DNA of 64,000 bases from Pagrus major (lineage: Eukaryota; Chordata; Actinopteri; Spariformes; Sparidae): NCBI RefSeq assembly GCF_040436345.1, contig NC_133223.1, forward strand, positions 5,023,847-5,087,846, read 5' to 3'. Both the position numbers and the translations under genes were made by a program. Below, piece by piece: positions 39,679 to 64,000 of this stretch. The number at the start of each line of letters is the position of its first letter. Within the stretch, counting starts at the first letter, position 1. The notes under the pieces were generated by a model that searched no databases, had not been told where the DNA came from, and saw only the letters and a list, made by a program, of their open reading frames with translations.

Positions 39679-41615
39679 ATGTTTGTTTATAAAACTCCAT
39701 TTCTGTGTCAGTGAGGTTTCTTTTGTCTTCATTCCATGTAAACTACATGCTGGAATTAGACATCTATACAGATGGTTATGGTAGCTTTAAGAGAATTTAT
39801 CATATAAAGGGGAGCGGATATCTAAACCTATTTAAACATAATCCAAAAAATTTTGAACATTATGAAATGTTATTTTAATACATGTAACATTTTGTTAACA
39901 TCTAAAGCTGAAGTCATTAATAGATATAGAAAATGTTTAAAAACCCTACTGCTTTAAATGGCTTTGATGTTTTATTCTTAAATCAATAATGGATATGTGG
40001 CATGTCAAACCTTATTTCAGACTAATTAATTTTCATACTTCATGTACTTCAATGGAAACTGGACTTTAGAAAAGTATTTGAAGCATTCAAAAATGTCTGG
40101 CAGTGTTGTCAACTATGCCAGAAAGAAATGTAGCAACAAGCACCATTACAGCGTTGCCCGTGTCAATATTTAGTCATTAGATATAACACAGGACGGATGA
40201 GAGAGAAATAAATTAAATAAGAACAAAGTGTACTTCTACCAGCTTCTCGAATGGAAGTATTAGCATTGACTGAAAGCATTTTTCACTATTTTCTGACCAT
40301 CTACCAAATGATTAATCCAGAAAATAATAATCAGAACAGAAGTAGTAATTGTTAGTTGCAGTTCTGAACATCACAGAACTCATGATGGTTTCTTGACCAG
40401 GTTTTGGACTTAAGAAAAGAAGCCTGTGATCAACTTGAATCTTGCTACAACAATCACATGGCAAAGAAGACACACTCCAAACCAACAATTTTAATCATTC
40501 AGATGTAGTCAAGCAGTCAGTTCTCTGATCACTCTTGCTGCTATGCCTGCTGCCATGCTCTACTGCTGCCACTGTCTACTACCACTACTTTTTATTCAGT
40601 ATATATATTTTTAAAACCCCACCTCCACCCTGACACCCCCACAGTTAGTTTACCTTCCCTTATGGGGAACATTATTGTCACTCCCTGTTATGCCGAGCTT
40701 GGTGCTCCCTGGTTGGGAGTCATAAGTCAGGATCTAGATGCCAAATATCAACGCTTTACAGCTTACACATTCACATAATGATCCATTCTACATGAGTCAG
40801 CTGAATGAAGCTTTATTGTGTCCAAGTACCTTTCAATTTCTTCCTACTACAACCATGACAGTATGTTAGACACAGGGGTAAAAAAACGTAGACATCCTCA
40901 TCTTGCCTTTAAAGTTGTAAGATTCTAGGTGAATTGTTGGGCTTAATTAGTGACATTTAGGAGGGTTAGGCACCAGGATCACAACACACCTAGTTTCCTT
41001 ATCATTCTGCAGAGACACAACAACCAGATAAAGCAGCGAGAGCATGGGGGGTTGGCTGTCCTGGTGGCCTTGTTTAGGATGAACTCATTCCTCACATTAT
41101 ATGGGTGAACTAAGTCTGACATAATGGAGGCAGTACAGACTATGAGCTACTATTGCTTCTGTTAGCGTGCAGTCTCCTTTTGAACTTCATGGCCTTGCAA
41201 AAAAATTCACATCAACATCCAAAATTTAAACTCTGCTTTCTTGTGCTTTTTAATCTTTAAGTGTGGAAGCATTATGAGTGTTGTGAAAGAGTGAGCTGAT
41301 GTAATGGGCTGAGAAATGCTCCATGTCTGTCTACTCCATCTGAATGTCCTTGAGTGCCACCCCTCCATTATCGATAATGAATACATTTTGAATTTATTTG
41401 CACTAATAAAAAAAAGCAGATACATCAAACCCTTCTACACACGTGTTCACACATGCATGACCGCTCATAGACACACAATGGAAAAAAACCTCCCCCACTC
41501 TTCCTCCCTACCGTTCACTTCACCACTGCTGCCGAGCCACGCTCATGTGCTTTGACCCAGATTTCCCTGGCAGACTCTGGGTCTGCTGATCTGAGGAGGA
41601 AGGCACTAAGTCGTG

Positions 41616-41618
<3 letters not shown>

Positions 41619-41698
<80 letters not shown>
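41619..41698. repeat. (GT)40 microsatellite
   Basis: Uninterrupted GT/TG run of about 80 bases. Confidence 0.97.
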
Positions 41699-41699
<1 letters not shown>

Positions 41700-41759
41700 C
41701 TGTAGCAGAGGGATATTCCTTGAAAACCAGAGTCAGAGTTGTGTAAACATGTGCATTGT

Positions 41760-42260
41760 ATAACCTAGATTCCAAAAAGGTTGGGAGTAAAGCATAAATG
41801 AAACCAGAATGCAATCACTTATAAATGAATTGTGTTTACTGACGATGGTTTAACCAAGTATACCTGAGCTCATGTAGTAATATCCTTTATACAACCGTGT
41901 TGCACAAAGTGGTGAATGTCGCCCCATCCTTGCTTGTGAACCACAGAGCCTTTTGATGATTCCCCCTGTCATACCCAATCATGATCCTATCACCTCTTAC
42001 AGATGAACCTCTTTACCCGTGGAATGTTCCAAACAGGTGTTTCAGGAGCATCCCACAACTTTCCCTGACTTTTGTTGCCCAACCTGCTTGAAACTTGTTG
42101 CTCCCATCAATTTCAGAATACGAATATATTTAAAATCAATGATGTATATGAGGTGAAACATTAAATAATTGTCTTTGTACTGTTTTCAATGTCAAAAGGG
42201 ATCAGCATATTATCACATTCTGTTTTAATTATGTTTCAACCCAGCTTTTTTGGACTTTAG
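41760..42260. mobile_element. Nonautonomous DNA element, ~500 bp
   Basis: The left end GATTCCAAAAAGGTTGGGAG and right end CCAGCTTTTTTGGACT are inverted relatives. This terminal sequence (TTCCAAAAAAGTTGGG) is a hallmark of an abundant fish nonautonomous element. The interior (TCCCACAACTTTCCCTGACT, TTTGTTGCCCAACC) has no transposase. Confidence 0.55.
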
Positions 42261-42334
42261 CTGTTGTACTAAAGATGCTTGTGGGAGAAGTTTGCCTTCA
42301 GAGATTGAGGGGTATTTATCATGTAATTATCATG

Positions 42335-42870
42335 TGATGCTTGTGGCTCTGTGAGGCTGTACTCATTGTGAATGTCAGCATGCTAACATGCTCACAATGA
42401 AAATTCTACAATTTAGCTTATTGGCATGCCACCATGTGTTGCTCAGAACATGAAGGACGGCAGAAGTTGGTCGATGCGCTATTGATTTAGCAGGTATTTG
42501 TTAGTAAATCGTACCTTTAACCTGATTTAACCTGGGATCATCAGAGTTACTACAGCTCATCCTGAGGGAAACATGCATGTCTGAGCCACATTTCATGGCA
42601 ATCTGTCCAGTAGTTGTCGGGACATTTTACTAAAAAGCACAACAAATCTGAACCCCATCGTGGTGCTAATGGAAAAGTCAAGGAATCCCTGGAGTCATTA
42701 GGATACATCATCAGAGTGCCATGAATGTCTTTGTGCCAATCAATGTTGTAAATTTTGTTCATAGGATAAGTGGGAGCTACTGGTGGTGCGAGAAGAAGTC
42801 ATCATCACCAAAGTCAGTAAAATACATCCGCTGTGGGACCATGATCTTGACTAAAGTTAATCCATCCAAA
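42335..42870. repeat. Dispersed percomorph repeat
   Basis: Phrases such as AATGTCAGCATGCTAACATG, CATCCTGAGGGAAACATGCA, TTTCATGGCAATCTGTCCAG, AGTAGTTGTCGGGACATTTT and GGTGCTAATGGAAAAGTCAA are characteristic of one abundant percomorph repeat. The copy is degraded and has no reading frame. I do not know its formal family name. Confidence 0.5.
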
Positions 42871-43386
42871 TAGTTATTAGGAAATTTCATACTAGACTGA
42901 TGTGATGGAGGGGTCGATCAACAGAACTGGAAAGTTTTGATGTTGTTATCTTCCAGACATGGAACAATAATGACTCTCTTCAGTTTCCTTCCCTTATAAC
43001 CTTTGGAATGCGTCTCCATGAACACGGTGAACCATGAAAAATGCATGGTGGTGTCTCTGCTGCTGCTGCTCTGTGTGTGTTTGAGTCAACAGTGGGAGGT
43101 AACCTGGCAAGCTACATCTCCCTGGTTTGTTACCTGCCCCCAGGGACAGATGACTGTGATTAGAAATGTTTCCACAGGGAAACATTGCGTACATAAAGGG
43201 ACATCAGCAGTCATGAAGTAGGATAGTAGATGATGGCAAACTGTAATTTCCAGTCAATGATCATTATCAAAGCAACAAACTTTCAAAGGCTTTCATTTTA
43301 CCTCTTTTTTCTTAAAGGACTATTCTTATGATTTAGCACATTTTAAACTATTGGCTCAAAATCACATTAAAACATTTTTCAGTCTT

Positions 43387-43420
43387 TCCATCCATCCATC
43401 CATCCATCCATCCATCCATC
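43387..43420. repeat. (TCCA)n / (GATG)n tail of the LINE
   Basis: About eight tandem tetramers forming the 3' tail of the minus-strand LINE copy. Confidence 0.85.
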
Positions 43421-44706
43421 CTCTTCCACTTATCTGGGGTCGAATCGCAGTGGCAGCAGGCTAAGCATGGTATTCCAGACATCCCTCTCGCTCACAATGT
43501 TTTCCATCTCCTCCTGGGGGGTTCCCAGGCCAGATGAGATATATAATGCATCCATCCAGTTCTGTGTCAACCCTGAGGTCTCCTAGGAGGATGTGCACAG
43601 AAGCGTCCTCATCAGATGCCCAAACCACCTCAGCTGGCTCCCTTCAGCGTAAAGCAGAAAAGGCTCTACACTGACCTCCCCCCAGATGGCCAAGTTCCTT
43701 ACCCTATCTCTAAGGCTGAGCGCAGCCACCCTACATTGGACACTGACTGTGGCAGCTTGTATCTTATTCTTTCGGTCACTACCCACAGCTCATGACCATC
43801 AGTGTATATTCAGCGTATATTGACTGGCAAATCCAAACCTTTGCCACCGCATCAATCTGTCTGTTCAACTCACGCTCTGTTTTCACGTTGTGAAAAAGAA
43901 GATACTTGGACTTCTTCACTTGAGGTAGCAATTCACCCCCAGCCACTTCACAATCGGCTGCTTCAGTGCATGCTGGAGGTTGCGGTATGATGAATACAAC
44001 AGCACCATGTCATCTGCATAAAGCAGAGATACAATTCTGAGGTTCCAAACCGGAACCTCTCCTCTCCCCATCTGCGCCTTGAAATTGTGCCCATGAATGT
44101 CACAAACAGGACTGGAAACAAGGGGAAACCTTTGCCGAGTTCAACACCCACTGAAAACTTGTTTAACTTTGTGCTGAGAATAAGGACACAGCTCTTACTT
44201 TAATTCTACAAGATGACATGTAGCAACAACCCGGGTACCAAATACTTCCGCAGTATACCCCACAAGGTCCCTTGGTGGACATGGTTGAAAGTCTTTCTCC
44301 AAGTCTAAGAAACACATGTAGACTTAATGGTTCTCCCATGAGCCCCTTAGAAATCCCGGAAGAGTAAAGAGCTGATCCACTGTTCTATGGCCAAGATGGA
44401 GTCCGCATTGCTCCTCCTGGATCGAGGCTTAACAATAGGTCTAAGCCTCCTTCCCAACACCCTGGAGTAAACTCTTGTCGGGAGGCTGAGCAGTCTGATC
44501 CCCCGATAATTGCAGCACGTCGTCAGGTCCCCCTTTTTGAAAATGTGGACCACCAACCCAGTCTGCCACTCCGCTGGTACTGCCCTCGATGTCCATGTGA
44601 CACTGAAGAGGTCAGTCAACAAGGTCAGCCTGGCAATTTCTAGAGCCTTCAGCATTGCAGGGTGCCTTGCCACCAAGGAAGTTCTGGACTACTTCACCGA
44701 CCTCTG
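43387..44706 (-). mobile_element. Degraded Rex3-like (RTE clade) LINE
   Basis: Reading the minus strand from 44706, fragments of a non-LTR reverse transcriptase appear in order. First EWQTGLVVHIFKKGD, then NYRGIRLLSLPTRVYSRVL (44347-44676), then a degraded PVLFVTFMGTISRR block (43963-44151), then SLRDRVRNLAIWG and SQLRWFGHLMR (43583-43786). The 3' end is a run of GATG/TGGA tetramers, the known tail of teleost Rex3. Frameshifts and stops split the frame, and everything 5' of about 44706 is missing, so the copy is 5'-truncated and dead. Confidence 0.8.
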
Positions 44707-45296
44707 CCAGTTATATGTCAAGTATGAATTGTCAAGTTTAACTGTTAAGCCAAAAGAAGACCTAAATGTTCTCAGAATAATGGAAATTTTGAACATTGAT
44801 AGTTCTGTAACAAGTGGGCAAACTCCGCCAACTGATGTAAACCATGTGATACAGGTAAAAGATCTGGGAGAAGCGGGTAAGTGCACCTTGAGTTTTTTAG
44901 TCAACTGTTGTTTCAAAGGCCAAGAACTTCTCATCGTTTTAACCAACATGGAAAGTGCTCAGAAGAAGGGGAAGTTTGAACATCTATTCCTTGACCACTG
45001 AGAAAACTTCATCTGCTAACGATATGACATTGTCAAAAAAATTAAAACGTAAATAAGTTTACCTTGACCTCACATTGTTTTGGTCAACAATGTGAATATG
45101 CTACTCAAAAAATAACAGACTAAGCCTTTAAGGGGCTAAAACATGCAAACACTGGTATGACCCTATAAATAGACCTAATCCAGTTGCTCCAACTACTCTT
45201 TGACTCTTCCAGTACAACAAGCCCTCATGTTTTGGTCAGTCATAGCAAAAATGGTTATCCTGAGACAGTGGAATTAGTTTCTCCTCCTTGCTCGAC

Positions 45297-45800
45297 ATGA
45301 TTTTCATGTAATAACGTAGTAATGACTACTGAGTTCTCATGTAATAATGTAGTAATGACCACTGAGTACTCATGTAATAAAGCAGTAATGACTACTGAGC
45401 GGCTGTAGCTCAGTGGGTAGAGCAGGTAACTAGCGATCAGGAGGTTGCTGGTTCGAATCCCGGCTCCCCTGGGCGGAACTGAGCTACATGTCGAAGTATC
45501 CTTGAGCAAGATACTGAACCTCAAAATTGCTCCTGATGTGCAGATGGCACCTTAAGTGGCAGCCTCTGCCATCAGAAAGGGATGAGCTGGCTACTCATCC
45601 AGGGGTGTACCCTGGCCTTCGCCCATAGAGTAACTGGGAATTGGCTCCAGTAACCCCCGCAACCCCCCGAAAGGGGGATAAGAGGGGGCAACATCCCCGC
45701 AACTCTCACGGAAAAAGCGGCAGATACTGAGTACTCATGTAATAATGTAGTAATGACTACCGAGTACTCATGTAATAATGTAATAATGACTACTGAGTAC
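45297..45800. repeat. ~34-bp minisatellite, split by a SINE
   Basis: The unit is roughly CATGTAATAATGTAGTAATG followed by ACTACTGAGTACT. Three copies lie left of the SINE (45307-45399) and about two right of it (45725-45800). Apart from the SINE the two halves are in the same register. Confidence 0.8.
45400..45724 (+). mobile_element. tRNA-derived SINE with LINE-like tail
   Basis: The 5' head has RNA polymerase III A box TAGCTCAGTGGG (45406-45417) and B box GGTTCGAATCC (45450-45460), then CTGAGCTACATGTCGAAGTA and TCCTTGAGCAAGATACTGAA. The 3' part (GGGGTGTACCCTGGCCTTCG, CCCATAGAGTAACTGGGAAT) is the L2-type tail shared by many fish SINEs. A 7-bp target duplication TACTGAG flanks it (45393-45399 and 45725-45731). 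Boxes are intact, so the copy is fairly young. It is not a tRNA gene: the head does not close an acceptor stem. Confidence 0.85.
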
Positions 45801-46129
45801 TGGTTGTACGTGAACATGTGTTGTGGCTGGTGCGATCCCTTTACAAGATGGTCTCTATCTGAACATATTAACTGTCTCATGTCTGAGTTGGCAGTTTGTT
45901 TTATTTTGTCATACTCTGTCTTCTTGCTCATTTGTTTGTTTGTGTGTGTTATGACAAAAAAAATCCTAAATAAAATATAGGCTATAAAACAGACCTAATC
46001 CTCACATAACCTACAGTGCACTAGTCTGTTAGTGTGGTGTGTAACATGATTTTTTAAAGCATGGGCATCAGTTGCACTCCATTACATCTGTGTGCCTATT
46101 CATTTTTCATGCACCATGTTTCATTACTG

Positions 46130-46734
46130 TCGGACGCGCCGTTGGGTCCCTGTGTTTCCAGAGGATGGCAGCAGCGAGGGGGTGCTGCTTGTTGTTGATG
46201 CTGAGGAAGCTTCTCCTCCACTTCTGCATCTGAGAGGAGGAGAGACAGGCATCAACTTCCTGTGCGATCTCTGTTCAGCTGAGTTCAGCCTGGCTGCCTC
46301 TCCGGGAGGCTCGTAGCTCTGCAGACCGGGGAGGAGGGAGGCTTCTGTGTGTGGTGTATGGCTCTGAGAGACGCCTGGGACCTCCGTGCAGCAGCAGCAG
46401 CCATAAATGTGGATTGTTTACCCCGGTGGGTCGAGCCGTTCCTGCTTCCCCGCCTCCCCGCGACTCCGAGCGGCCGCCTCGGCTCAGCAGCGTCCCCGCA
46501 GATAGCGTCAGTGGAGCGGGGCTGATGGCCGTGGTGCTCGCCCCGGCCTTCATCATCATCCGCCTGTGCGTCTGCTAGAGCTACAAGAAGCCGCGCTGCT
46601 ACATCTAGTCGCCTCAAGTCCCGCGGGAAGACCGGAGAAAGGAGGGGAGGAGCGGCGTTTGGGGCTCAGCATCGCACCGTGCATGGTGCTGCGGTGTCGG
46701 AGGGAGTGGATGAGCAGCCGGAGCTGACCCAGAG
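46130..46734 (+). promoter_or_regulatory. ankrd44: GC-rich ankrd44 promoter and 5' UTR
   Basis: Local base composition jumps from AT-rich to strongly GC- and CpG-rich (CCCCGCCTCCCCGCGACTCC, GAGCGGCCGCCTCGGCTCAG), ending at the ankrd44 ATG. This is the pattern of a CpG-island promoter. Several upstream ATGs open short frames, e.g. at 46351 and 46684, which if transcribed would be uORFs. The start site is not determined. Confidence 0.6.
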
Positions 46735-63963
<17,229 letters not shown>

Positions 63964-64000
63964 GTCAGGACACACAGAGACACACAGACACACAGACACA

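Larger units (their letters stand above)
39700..46100. other. sf3b1-ankrd44 spacer, transposon-rich
   Basis: About 6.4 kb without a supported gene. In order it holds AT-rich unique sequence, a (GT)n tract, a nonautonomous DNA element, a dispersed repeat, a degraded Rex3-like LINE and a SINE inside a minisatellite, each listed separately. Apparent reading frames here are antisense or fragmentary transposon sequence. Confidence 0.7.

Noticed and set aside
44510-45001. 163-codon plus-strand open frame
   Set aside because: Its first half is antisense to the Rex3-like reverse transcriptase and the second half has no recognisable domain, start context or splice structure.
45400-45475. Possible tRNA gene (intact A and B boxes)
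   Set aside because: No acceptor stem closes, and the sequence continues into a standard SINE body and tail with a target duplication.
46285-46617. Long GC-rich frames on both strands upstream of the ankrd44 ATG
   Set aside because: They are stop-poor because of high GC content, and overlap on both strands in the inferred 5' UTR/promoter. No homology recognised.

Overview
This is a vertebrate nuclear window, almost certainly a ray-finned (percomorph-type) teleost. Genes are split into many small exons with GT-AG introns. The spacers carry fish-typical repeats: a Rex3-like LINE, two tRNA-derived SINEs, several small fold-back DNA elements and long CA/GT/TAA microsatellites.

Six protein genes can be assembled exon by exon, with every splice phase closing: mob4 (-, first coding exon only), hspe1 (-, Hsp10), hspd1 (+, Hsp60), coq10b (-), sf3b1 (+, 24 coding exons) and ankrd44 (+, first seven coding exons, running off the right edge). 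The order and orientation match human 2q33.1 as I know it (MOB4, HSPE1, HSPD1, COQ10B, SF3B1, ANKRD44), so this is an old conserved block.

Layout. 1-600: mob4 intron 1, coding exon 1 and 5' flank. 1765-5300: hspe1 and the shared hspe1/hspd1 promoter, with an NRF1 palindrome, an E-box, a C/EBP-like site, a CCAAT box and a perfect three-unit heat-shock element. 5200-12800: hspd1. 12800-17950: repeat-rich tail-to-tail spacer with coq10b. 17957-24727: coq10b. 26830-39690: sf3b1. 39700-46100: transposon-rich spacer. 46100-64000: ankrd44, with a GC-rich first exon and a 9.5 kb first intron.

Functionally, hspe1 and hspd1 encode the two halves of the mitochondrial chaperonin. Coq10b is a mitochondrial coenzyme Q binding protein, sf3b1 the U2 snRNP branch-site factor, mob4 a STRIPAK subunit and ankrd44 a PP6 regulatory ankyrin protein.

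The most interesting unexplained structure is inside sf3b1: two families of ~145 nt H/ACA-snoRNA-like sequences, each present twice, alternating A-B-A-B through introns 10, 12, 14 and 15. Terminal stems, ACA boxes and one compensatory base change are visible by eye. No prokaryotic system, CRISPR array or operon is present.
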